From Streptomyces platensis (GTDB lineage: Bacteria > Actinomycetota > Actinomycetes > Streptomycetales > Streptomycetaceae): a stretch of DNA of 64,000 nt. The translations under genes were made by a program, and so were the position numbers. The stretch spans positions 6,634,001-6,698,000 of the forward strand of contig NZ_CP023691.1 in assembly GCF_008704855.1 (NCBI RefSeq), written 5' to 3'. Below the pieces are notes generated by a model. The model saw nothing but the letters and a program-made list of their open reading frames with translations, ran no database searches and was not told where the DNA came from. Numbering within the stretch: position 1 is the stretch's first letter; each line of letters begins with the position of its first letter. Positions 8,832-16,171 of the stretch are shown piece by piece.

Positions 8832-9989
8832 TCAGAGCCAGCGGCGCCGTTTGAAGATGAGGTACAAGCTGGTGCAGACGACCGCCATCAGGACGAGGGC
8901 GAAGGGGTAGCCGAAGACCCAGTGCAGCTCCGGCATCTGGTCGAAGTTCATGCCGTAGATCGTCCCGACCAGGGTCGGCGCGAAGAGGATCGCCGCCCAT
9001 GCCGAGATCTTCTTGACCTCCTCGTTCTGCTCGAAACCGGCCTCGGCCAGAGCGCGCATCTCGGCGTTCTGCTGCTGGTTCACCAGGGTCGCGTTGACGG
9101 TGAGGATGTCCTGAAGGGCTTGCCGGAAGCCGTCCACCCGCTCCGTGGTGTGCAGGACGTGGTCGGCCACATCGCGCAGATAGCGGCGCAGTTCCTCGTC
9201 GATGGCGTACTTCTCGAAGCCCGCGGTCAGGCTCTCCAGCATGCCGTTCAGCGGGCGGGTGGCGCGCTGGAACTCGACCACCTCACGGGAGAGTTCATAG
9301 ATACGGCGGGAAACCCGGGGGTCGCCGCCGAAGACCTCGGTCTCGATTTCGTCGATATCGGTCTGGACACCGTCGACGACCGGTGCGTAGCCGTCCACGA
9401 CCGCGTCGAGGATCGCGTAGAGGACGGCTTCGGGGCCGCGTTTGAGGAGTTCGGGGGTGTCCTCCATGCGCTGGCGTACGGCCGACAGGTCGGGGGCGCC
9501 GCCGTGCCGCACGGTGATCACGAAGTCCCGGCCGACGAAGACATGCAGCTCGCCGAAGTCGACCTCCTCGGGGTCGTCGAGGTAGCGCGCGGCGCGCAGA
9601 ACGACGAAGAGGGTGCCGCCGTAGCGCTCCAGCTTGGGCCGCTGGTGCGCCTCCAGGGCGTCTTCGATGGCGAGCGGATGGAGGTCGAACTCCGTTGCCA
9701 GGGTGACCAGTTCGGCGGAGGTGGGGCGGTGCAGGCCGATCCAGGCGAGGGTGTCGGAGGTGGCGCGCTGCTGCCGGAAGGCGTCGGCGAGCGTGTCATG
9801 GGTACTGACGCGGTGTCCGTCACGGTAGAGGGCCGCGGTGATGATGCTGCTGGGGGTTTCGGCCGGCGGTTCCGGCGTGGCGGAACCGGCCGCGGTCTCG
9901 GCGGGCGGCGGTCCCGCGGGCCGCTTCTTCGCGGGTTTGCGCAGGCCGCGCAGTCCACGCGGCCGACGGCCGGGAGGCTCAGAGCTCAC
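8832..9989 (-). CDS. corA: CorA-family magnesium/cobalt transporter
   Basis: A 385-residue CorA channel. A disordered Pro/Ala-rich N-terminus precedes the cytoplasmic alpha/beta domain and a long stalk helix. Two C-terminal transmembrane helices flank the selectivity motif YGMNF (in GTIYGMNFDQMPELHW), and the protein ends in a basic tail KRRRWL. GTG 9989 is chosen because GGAGG lies about 10 nt upstream; a longer open frame to 10070 has no such site. It is expressed alone and convergent to the two-component genes. Confidence 0.93.
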   Translation of the reverse strand: MSSEPPGRRPRGLRGLRKPAKKRPAGPPPAETAAGSATPEPPAETPSSIITAALYRDGHRVSTHDTLADAFRQQRATSDTLAWIGLHRPTSAELVTLATEFDLHPLAIEDALEAHQRPKLERYGGTLFVVLRAARYLDDPEEVDFGELHVFVGRDFVITVRHGGAPDLSAVRQRMEDTPELLKRGPEAVLYAILDAVVDGYAPVVDGVQTDIDEIETEVFGGDPRVSRRIYELSREVVEFQRATRPLNGMLESLTAGFEKYAIDEELRRYLRDVADHVLHTTERVDGFRQALQDILTVNATLVNQQQNAEMRALAEAGFEQNEEVKKISAWAAILFAPTLVGTIYGMNFDQMPELHWVFGYPFALVLMAVVCTSLYLIFKRRRWL

Positions 9990-10209
9990 GACAGAACGGA
10001 CCTCCGTGACAAGGGGGATGAACGGGCACACAGAATCTCGACGCAGGATATCTGCCGAGGATGTCAGCACAGGTCAGCGGCCATGGTGCAGGATGGAACC
10101 GGACGCGACGCGGCGTGTGTCGCGTCCGCCGGGCTTTGTACGTCTATCCCTAGAATTGTGCGATGCAGATACCGCAGACAGCCAGCGCTCCCCTGGGTGA
10201 GGTGATTCG

Positions 10210-10599
10210 GTGAACGGCCCCGATGCCACCGACGAGCAGTGGGAAGGGCTCGCCGAGGTCGTCCCGCTCCGCAGCAGCAGCGGATGGCCTTCCTGGCCCG
10301 ACCACCGTGCCCTCCCCGAGGAGGAGCCGGCGGAGCAGCTGCGGCGGTTCATCGTCATCCGCGTCCAGACCTTCGCGGACGCCCGTGAGGTCGCCGAGTA
10401 CTTGATGGCGCAGATCCCCGTCCTGCTGGACCTCAGCAGCGCCGACACCGACGTCGCCAAGCGCATCCTGGACTTCTCCAGCGGAGTCGTCTTCGGGCTC
10501 GGCAGCGGGATGCACCGCGTCGACACCAATGTCTTTCTGCTGGCCCCCGTTGGCACCGAGGTCGCGGAAACGGCACTCGGGGGCGTCCCCCATTCGTAG
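10210..10599 (+). CDS. SepF-like cell division protein paralogue
   Basis: A 129-residue protein whose residues ~45-118 form a SepF (DUF552) domain: RFIVIRVQTFADAREVAEYL, then a helix LDLSSADTDVAKRILDFSSG and a final strand TNVFLLAP. SepF binds the FtsZ C-terminus and anchors it to the membrane. The N-terminal amphipathic membrane-binding helix typical of true SepF is not evident; the N-terminus is acidic and Pro-rich. No ftsZ/ylm cluster is nearby. It therefore fits the Streptomyces SepF-like (SflA/SflB) paralogues and, by position, most likely SflB. The assignment is by memory of family and context. Confidence 0.8.
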   Translation: MNGPDATDEQWEGLAEVVPLRSSSGWPSWPDHRALPEEEPAEQLRRFIVIRVQTFADAREVAEYLMAQIPVLLDLSSADTDVAKRILDFSSGVVFGLGSGMHRVDTNVFLLAPVGTEVAETALGGVPHS

Positions 10600-10654
10600 G
10601 AAGAGCTGTTGGGCGTAACGGTTCTCCGGTCGGGGTGCTGCATAGCGTCCCGGC

Positions 10655-12109
10655 ATGAATACCGAGACTGTGCGGCCGGCGGTGACCGAATTACGGCTGT
10701 CCGCCTTCAAAACCCATCGCGGCCTCACCCTGCCGCTCACCCGGCTGACGCTGCTGAGCGGTGAGAGCGGAAGCGGCAAGTCCAGTGCGCTTCAGGCGTA
10801 CGAGATCCTCGCCCGGCTCGGCAGTGGTGAGTCGCTGGCGCGGGCCGTGCGGGAGGTGGCGGGCAGCCCGGCGGCGTGTGTGCCGGCCCTGGCGCGCCCC
10901 GACGCACAGGGGCGGCGGGGGTTCCGGATCGGCTGCACGGTCGACGGTCCGGCCGGCCCCGTCAGCCTCGATCTCGCCGTCCAGGCCGAGCCCGAACTCC
11001 GCATCGTCGGGGAGCGGTTGACCGGTGGCGGAGAGACCCTGCTGACCACCGCGCTCACCGACCCGGACCGCCCCACCGTCCAGGCGGCCTGGCACACCGC
11101 GGGGGCGACTCCGGTGACCCGTGCCCCGTTGCCCGACGACCGGCTCGGCACCTCGCTCCTGCCGTTGCGCGTCGCGGGCAAGACGGCGGGGCAGCGCCTG
11201 GTCCTCGCGGCGGCCGAACAGGTCGTGGTCGCGCTGCGGTCGGCGTTCGTGTGCGACCCGCAGCCGGAGGTCATGCGGGGCGCGGGGACGGGCGGTACGG
11301 GGGGAGCCGGGCCGGACGGTGCATGTGGTGCGGACGGTGCCGATGGGGCCGGTACGGCCGGCGCGGCCGGTGGTGCCGGACATGGAGCCGGGGTGCGGCG
11401 GAGTGGCCGGGAGGCGGGCTTGCGGGGCGGGCCGGGGAAGCCGGGCGGGGCTGCCGGGGCCGGAGGGCCGCGGAAGCGTAAGGGCAGTAGTGGTGAGGCG
11501 GGCGGCTGGAGCCGCGATACGGAGGGCGCGCGGGCCGAGGGGCGGCTGCGGTCGTCCTGCGACAACCTGCCCGCGGTGCTGGAGCGGACGAGCCAGGAGT
11601 GTGCACGACGGCATGCGGTGCTGGTCGCGGCGGTACGGGAGGCCTGCGCCGGTCCCGTCGAGGGGCTGCGTGCGGTGCCGCGGCAGGCGGGCGGTACGGG
11701 GGAATCGCCCGCCGGCGCCGCTGTGCCGGCCTGGCCGGTGGGCACCGCGGGGCCACGGGCCGGGGTAGCGGGCGTGCGGGCGGTCCTCGACCGGGGGGAG
11801 CTCGGCGAGCTGCCCGTCGAGCAGCTCGGCGACGGTGAGCTGCGGTTTCTCGCCCTGGCGCTGGTGCTGCTCACCGGGCCGGAGGTGCTGGCCATGGATC
11901 CGGTGGGGGAGGTGCCGTCCGCTCATCAGCAGATGACGGTGATGGCCGACGGGATGGACCGCTGTATGGACCCCAGGCAGGCGCGTGAGCTGGTGTCGCT
12001 GGCCCTGCGGATGACCGACCGCGGGCATGTGCGGCTGCTGGGGACGGTGCGGGATCCCTCGGTCGCCGAGGGGCTGCCCGGCGTCCAGGTGCTACACCTA
12101 GGGGTATGA
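10655..12109 (+). CDS. AAA/SMC-like ATPase of unknown role
   Basis: A 484-residue ATP-binding protein. Walker A is GESGSGKSS near residue 37, in the context LSAFKTHRGLTLPL typical of RecF/SbcC-like N-termini. An ABC-type signature-like stretch is QLGDGELRFLALALVLL, followed by a degenerate Walker B, LAMDPVGE. The middle (about residues 205-305) is a Gly/Ala-rich low-complexity insert that separates the two halves where a coiled coil might be expected. The stop overlaps the ATG of the MazG-like gene, so the two proteins are probably made together. Function unknown; DNA-associated or nucleotide-sensing roles are possible. Confidence 0.75.
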   Translation: MNTETVRPAVTELRLSAFKTHRGLTLPLTRLTLLSGESGSGKSSALQAYEILARLGSGESLARAVREVAGSPAACVPALARPDAQGRRGFRIGCTVDGPAGPVSLDLAVQAEPELRIVGERLTGGGETLLTTALTDPDRPTVQAAWHTAGATPVTRAPLPDDRLGTSLLPLRVAGKTAGQRLVLAAAEQVVVALRSAFVCDPQPEVMRGAGTGGTGGAGPDGACGADGADGAGTAGAAGGAGHGAGVRRSGREAGLRGGPGKPGGAAGAGGPRKRKGSSGEAGGWSRDTEGARAEGRLRSSCDNLPAVLERTSQECARRHAVLVAAVREACAGPVEGLRAVPRQAGGTGESPAGAAVPAWPVGTAGPRAGVAGVRAVLDRGELGELPVEQLGDGELRFLALALVLLTGPEVLAMDPVGEVPSAHQQMTVMADGMDRCMDPRQARELVSLALRMTDRGHVRLLGTVRDPSVAEGLPGVQVLHLGV

Positions 12110-12465
12110 GCGAGGATCTTCATGCGCTGCAGCGACGGCTGGCCGAATTCGCGGCCGCGCGGGACTGGCAGCAGTACCACACGCCCAAGAACCTGGCCGC
12201 GGCGCTCAGCGTCGAGGCCGCGGAACTCGTCGAGATCTTCCAGTGGTTGACGCCGGAGGAGTCGGCGAAGGTGATGGCGAACCCGGGGAAGGCCGGCCGG
12301 GTCGAGGACGAGGTCGCGGACGTGCTGGCGTATCTGCTCCAGTTCTGCGAGGCGCTGGGGATCGACGCCCTGGCGGCGCTCGCCGCGAAGATCGAGCGCA
12401 ATGAGTCGCGCTTCCCGGCGGTCCGCTCGGCGCGCCCGGACCGGCCGCGGGAGGGCGAGGAGTAG
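12106..12465 (+). CDS. MazG-like nucleotide pyrophosphohydrolase
   Basis: A 119-residue all-alpha NTP pyrophosphohydrolase of the MazG/dCTPase (RS21-C6) group. The metal-binding ExxE...ExxD pattern is visible as EAAELVEIFQW and, about 30 residues later, EDEVADVLAYLL. Such enzymes hydrolyse non-canonical or excess (d)NTPs to monophosphate and PPi. ATG 12106 overlaps the ATPase stop. A strong hairpin terminator follows 49 nt after the stop, closing this two-gene operon. Confidence 0.88.
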   Translation: MSEDLHALQRRLAEFAAARDWQQYHTPKNLAAALSVEAAELVEIFQWLTPEESAKVMANPGKAGRVEDEVADVLAYLLQFCEALGIDALAALAAKIERNESRFPAVRSARPDRPREGEE

Positions 12466-12513
12466 GGCGGGGGACGGAGCGGAGGACACGGGGGAGCGAG
12501 GAGCGCGGGGGCG

Positions 12514-12556
12514 CAGGGGCGGGGCCGGCGGGGTGTGAACGCCGGCCCCGCCCCTG
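12514..12556 (+). terminator. Rho-independent-like terminator after mazG-like gene
   Basis: A perfect 17-bp GC-rich stem: the left arm begins CAGGGGCGGGG and ends CCGGCG at 12530, the loop is 9 nt, and the right arm from 12540 begins CGCCGGCCCC and ends CCCCTG. No U-tract follows, as is usual in Streptomyces. Confidence 0.8.
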
Positions 12557-12740
12557 GTGTGTTGTCCGTGGTGCCGTGTGCTGTTCGCCCGGTGGTCCGG
12601 TCCGTGTTCGCTTCGGCGGTTTCGCGTGGCTTGTGCCGGTGGTGTGAGGGGTGGGGGCGCTGGGGCGGAAGGGGAGGGAGCGGGGGTACGACAGCCGCTT
12701 GTCACTCTCCGGAGTCATGGATCTTTCCACATCGCCTTGC

Positions 12741-12749
12741 TTGTCCACA
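12741..12749 (+). promoter_or_regulatory. Consensus Streptomyces DnaA box (9-mer)
   Basis: TTGTCCACA matches the preferred Streptomyces DnaA box as I remember it. A weaker relative, CTTTCCACA, lies at 12723-12731. Both sit in a relatively AT-rich part of the 384-nt gap 12466-12849, which otherwise holds only the upstream terminator and presumably the promoter of the next gene. One perfect 9-mer per 64 kb is near chance, so a function is only a possibility. Confidence 0.3.
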
Positions 12750-12849
12750 GATTTGCGAATTCCCCTGGCTTTTTTGGGTGTTCGCATTCACTCTGGGTAG
12801 TGGAAAGAGTGCAGGGTGCATGCGAATGAAGGGGAAAGGAGGGGAGCGG

Positions 12850-13305
12850 ATGGACGCGGTGCGGATCATCGTGGCCAGTCGACGCGGGCTGGCAGAGGCG
12901 AACACGGTTCAGGGAGTGATCGTCGAGGCATGGCAGGCGCAGGCCTTGGCGGAGGCGGTCGGCAGCCATCTCGCGATATTCGGGCCGTACGAAGTGCGGT
13001 CCAGGGCCCGGGGATTGGGCGACGCAGGCGGGCGGTTCAGCGGGGGACTGCTGTGCCCGGCGTCGTTCACCGGTGGGCTGCGGGCGGCTCAGCTGTCCGA
13101 GGTGCGGGATGCCAAGGCGGCTTTAACCGGCCTGTGCCTCCTGCTGCGAGAGGTGTGCGAAGCGCTGGTGGCGGTGGTGCTGCTGGCGGACGAGGAGGGG
13201 ATGTACTGGACCTGCGTCGAGGCGATGGACACGGTCGATGAATCGAGAGACCGCGTGGCCGGAATACTGGAGAAACTGGAGGTGCGCGACCGGAACCCCG
13301 CCTGA
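12850..13305 (+). CDS. Conserved small protein of unknown function
   Basis: A 151-residue soluble, mostly helical protein. I chose ATG 12850 because GGAGG lies 8-12 nt upstream. It begins MDAVRIIVASRRGLAEA and continues with alternating hydrophobic helices (about residues 30-50 and 85-120). There is no signal peptide and no catalytic motif that I recognise. It may belong to an actinobacterial DUF family, but I cannot name it with confidence. The gene stands alone between two terminator-like or GC-rich gaps. Confidence 0.7.
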   Translation: MDAVRIIVASRRGLAEANTVQGVIVEAWQAQALAEAVGSHLAIFGPYEVRSRARGLGDAGGRFSGGLLCPASFTGGLRAAQLSEVRDAKAALTGLCLLLREVCEALVAVVLLADEEGMYWTCVEAMDTVDESRDRVAGILEKLEVRDRNPA

Positions 13306-13500
13306 GCACCACAGCGCCGCACGACCGCACCAACCCCTGCGCTCGCCCCGTCGCATGTCTCGCGCCATTCATGGGCAGGCCCCGCCCACCGCCGGCCGTG
13401 TCCATCCCCCCATCCCCCCACGCACCCATACCCAGTCCGACCCGCTGCGCCGAAACGCTCGCCGACGGTTGGGGTGTCGTGCGGAGTGCAGGATGGAGGT

Positions 13501-14424
13501 ATGGACCTACGAATCTTCACCGAGCCGCAGCAGGGCGCGTCCTACGAGACTCTGCTGAAGGTCGCCAAAGCTACTGAGGATCTTGGTTTCGATGCGTTCT
13601 TCCGCTCGGACCACTATCTCCGGATGGGCGATGCCGACGGCCTGCCCGGCCCGACCGATGCCTGGATCACGCTGGCCGGTCTCGCTCGTGAGACCCGGCG
13701 CATCCGTCTCGGCACGCTCATGACGGCCGGCACCTTCCGGCTGCCGGGTGTGCTCGCCATCCAGGTCGCCCAGGTCGACCAGATGTCGGGCGGCCGGGTC
13801 GAACTGGGCCTCGGGGCGGGCTGGTTCGAGGAGGAGCACAAGGCGTACGGCATTCCGTTCCCCAAGGAGAAGTTCGGACGGCTGGAAGAGCAGCTGGCGA
13901 TCATCACCGGCCTGTGGGCCACCGCAACAGGAGAGGAGTTCAGCTACGACGGGACCTACTACCAGCTGGAGAATTCGCCCGCGCTGCCCAAGCCCGCCCA
14001 GGGCAAGGTGCCGGTGCTGGTCGGCGGCCACGGTGCGACGCGTACACCGCGGCTGGCGGCGCAGTACGCCGATGAGTTCAATATCCCCTTCGCTTCGCTC
14101 GAAGACAGTGCGCGCCAGTTCGGACGGGTGCGGGCGGCCGCCGAAGCCGCCGGGCGGAAGGGCGATGAGCTGGTGTACTCCAACGCCCTCGTGGCCTGCG
14201 TCGGGAGGGACGATGCCGAGGTGGCGCGACGGGCCGCGGCCATCGGGCGCGAGGTGGACGAGCTGAAAGCCAACGGCCTGGCGGGCTCGCCCGCCGAGGT
14301 CGTCGACAAGATCGGCCGCTATGCCGCGATCGGCGCGTCCCGTGTCTACCTACAGATGCTGGACCTGGACGATCTGGACCACTTGGAGCTGATCTCGACG
14401 CAGGTGCAGTCGCAGTTGGGCTGA
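13501..14424 (+). CDS. LLM-class F420-dependent oxidoreductase
   Basis: A 307-residue luciferase-like TIM-barrel flavin/F420 enzyme. The N-terminus is MDLRIFTEPQQGASYETLLKVA. Family landmarks include FRSDHYL, the GTLMTAG strand, and the signature GRVELGLGAGWFEEEHKAYG, followed by PVLVGGHGATRTPRLAAQYADEFN (split here by reading; the cofactor-phosphate contact is GGHG). Enzymes of this type use F420H2 or FMNH2; the substrate is unknown. ATG 13501 follows AGGATGGAGG. The gene is monocistronic and ends 70 nt before hen1. Confidence 0.88.
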   Translation: MDLRIFTEPQQGASYETLLKVAKATEDLGFDAFFRSDHYLRMGDADGLPGPTDAWITLAGLARETRRIRLGTLMTAGTFRLPGVLAIQVAQVDQMSGGRVELGLGAGWFEEEHKAYGIPFPKEKFGRLEEQLAIITGLWATATGEEFSYDGTYYQLENSPALPKPAQGKVPVLVGGHGATRTPRLAAQYADEFNIPFASLEDSARQFGRVRAAAEAAGRKGDELVYSNALVACVGRDDAEVARRAAAIGREVDELKANGLAGSPAEVVDKIGRYAAIGASRVYLQMLDLDDLDHLELISTQVQSQLG

Positions 14425-14494
14425 CGCCGGGCAGGGCGGCGCTGTTGCGGAAAACCGGTGGGACCCGGGCTGTCTTGCGGCAATACTCGGACGC

Positions 14495-16171
14495 GTGTTC
14501 CTGACGATAACCACCACCGGCAGCGCCGACCGTCCCGCGACCGACCTCGGCTTTCTGCTGCACAAGCATCCCGACAAGGCGCAGCGGTTCTCGACGTCGC
14601 AGGGCACCGCGCATGTCTTCTATCCGGAGGCCGACGCACAACGGTGCACCGCCGCACTGCTGCTGGAGGTCGATCCCATCGCCCTGGTGCGCAAGAGCCG
14701 CGGCAAGGGCCGGGGCGGCGCGCCGGATTCGGCGCTGGGCCAGTATGTGAACGACCGTCCGTACGCGGCCTCCTCGCTGTTGGCGGTGGCGCTGCGGACC
14801 GTCTTCGCCAGCGCGATGAAGGGGCAGTGCACGGCACGGCCCGAGCTGGCGGCGCAGGCGCTGCCGTTGCGTATCGAGGTGCCGGTGCTGCCCGCCCGGG
14901 GTGGCCCGGAGCTGGTGGACAAGCTGTTCCGGCCGCTGGGCTGGACGGTGCGGGCCGAGCCGGTACCGCTGGACGAGACGTTCCCGGAGTGGGGCGACTC
15001 GCGCTATGTACGGCTCGTGCTGGAAGGGGAGTGCCGGCTGGCCGAGGCGCTGCGGCATCTGTATGTGCTGCTGCCGGTGCTGGACGACGCCAAGCACTAC
15101 TGGGTCGCGCCCGACGAGGTCGACAAGCTGCTGCGGGCCGGCGAGGGCTGGCTGGAGGGCCATCCGGAGCAGCGGGTGATCGTCGGCCGCTATCTCGCGC
15201 GGCGCTGGTCGCTGACGCGCCAGGCCATGGAGCGGCTGGAACTGGAGCGGCTGGCCGAGTCGGACGATGTGGCCGCGGAGGAGCTCGACAACGCCGTGGA
15301 CGAGGAGGCGGACACCGAGGAGAAGCCGGTGCCGCTCGCCGTCCGGCGGCGGGAGGCGATCCTCGCGGTCCTGCGCTCTGCCCGGGCGGCGCGGGTGCTG
15401 GACCTGGGCTGCGGGCAGGGCCAGCTGGTCGGTGCGCTGCTCCAGGAGAGGCAGTTCACCGAGATCGTCGGCGTGGATGTGTCGATGCGGGCGCTGCACG
15501 AGGCGCGCCGCCGGCTGCGGCTGGACCGGATGTCCGAGCGGCAGTCGGAACGCGTACGGCTCGTACAGGGGTCGCTGGCGTACACCGACGGCCGGCTGAA
15601 GGGGTATGACGCGGCGGTGCTCAGCGAGGTCGTCGAGCATGTCGATCCGGCGCGGCTGCCGGCGCTGGAGTACGCGGTGTTCGGGTCGGCCAGGCCGCGC
15701 ACGGTCGTGGTGACGACGCCGAACGTCGAGTACAACGTGCGCTGGGAGTCGCTGCCGGCCGGCCGGGTGCGGCATGCGGACCACCGCTTCGAGTGGACCC
15801 GGGAGGAGTTCCGGCAGTGGGCGCGCGAGGTCGCCGCCCGGCACGGCTACGAGGTGAGCTTCGGCCCGGTGGGCCCGGACGACCCCGAGGTCGGCCCGCC
15901 CACCCAGCTCGCGCACTTCCGCAGGGCCGGTGACGACAGCAGCGGCCCGGAAGGCAGTGGGAACAGCCGGCAAGGCCGAGACCCTGAAGGCAGTGGGAAC
16001 AGCCGGCAAGGCCGAGACCCTGAAGGCAGTGGGAACAGCAGGGCAGACCGCGGCCCCGAGGGCGGCAGCCGGGAGGACCGGCAGTCCGAAGGCAGCGGGA
16101 GCGTCCGGGAAGACCGGGCGCCTGAAGGTGTCAGCAGTGCTTCGATGAGGGGGAAGGAGGTCGCGGCATGA
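14495..16171 (+). CDS. hen1: 3'-terminal RNA ribose 2'-O-methyltransferase Hen1
   Basis: A 558-residue bacterial Hen1. The N-terminal domain (about 1-240) begins MFLTITTTGSADRPATDLGF and activates the Pnkp ligase module in characterised systems. The C-terminal SAM methyltransferase has VLDLGCGQGQLVGAL (motif I, about residue 302), VDVSMRAL, and the metal-site segment EVVEHVDPARL. It methylates the 2'-OH at a repaired RNA 3' end so the sealed junction resists recleavage. Usual length is ~450-480 residues; here a ~75-residue hydrophilic tail follows, built partly from a 36-bp DNA repeat. The stop overlaps the pnkp start (ATGA), so the pair forms an operon. Confidence 0.95.
   Translation: MFLTITTTGSADRPATDLGFLLHKHPDKAQRFSTSQGTAHVFYPEADAQRCTAALLLEVDPIALVRKSRGKGRGGAPDSALGQYVNDRPYAASSLLAVALRTVFASAMKGQCTARPELAAQALPLRIEVPVLPARGGPELVDKLFRPLGWTVRAEPVPLDETFPEWGDSRYVRLVLEGECRLAEALRHLYVLLPVLDDAKHYWVAPDEVDKLLRAGEGWLEGHPEQRVIVGRYLARRWSLTRQAMERLELERLAESDDVAAEELDNAVDEEADTEEKPVPLAVRRREAILAVLRSARAARVLDLGCGQGQLVGALLQERQFTEIVGVDVSMRALHEARRRLRLDRMSERQSERVRLVQGSLAYTDGRLKGYDAAVLSEVVEHVDPARLPALEYAVFGSARPRTVVVTTPNVEYNVRWESLPAGRVRHADHRFEWTREEFRQWAREVAARHGYEVSFGPVGPDDPEVGPPTQLAHFRRAGDDSSGPEGSGNSRQGRDPEGSGNSRQGRDPEGSGNSRADRGPEGGSREDRQSEGSGSVREDRAPEGVSSASMRGKEVAA
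15950..16042 (+). repeat. 36-bp tandem repeat inside the hen1 tail
   Basis: Two perfect 36-bp copies starting at 15950 and 15986 (unit begins GAAGGCAGTGGGAACAGCCG) and a partial third from 16022 that diverges after about 19 bases. The period is divisible by three, so the frame is kept and encodes EGSGNSRQGRDP units. Perfect identity between copies implies recent expansion. Confidence 0.9.
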
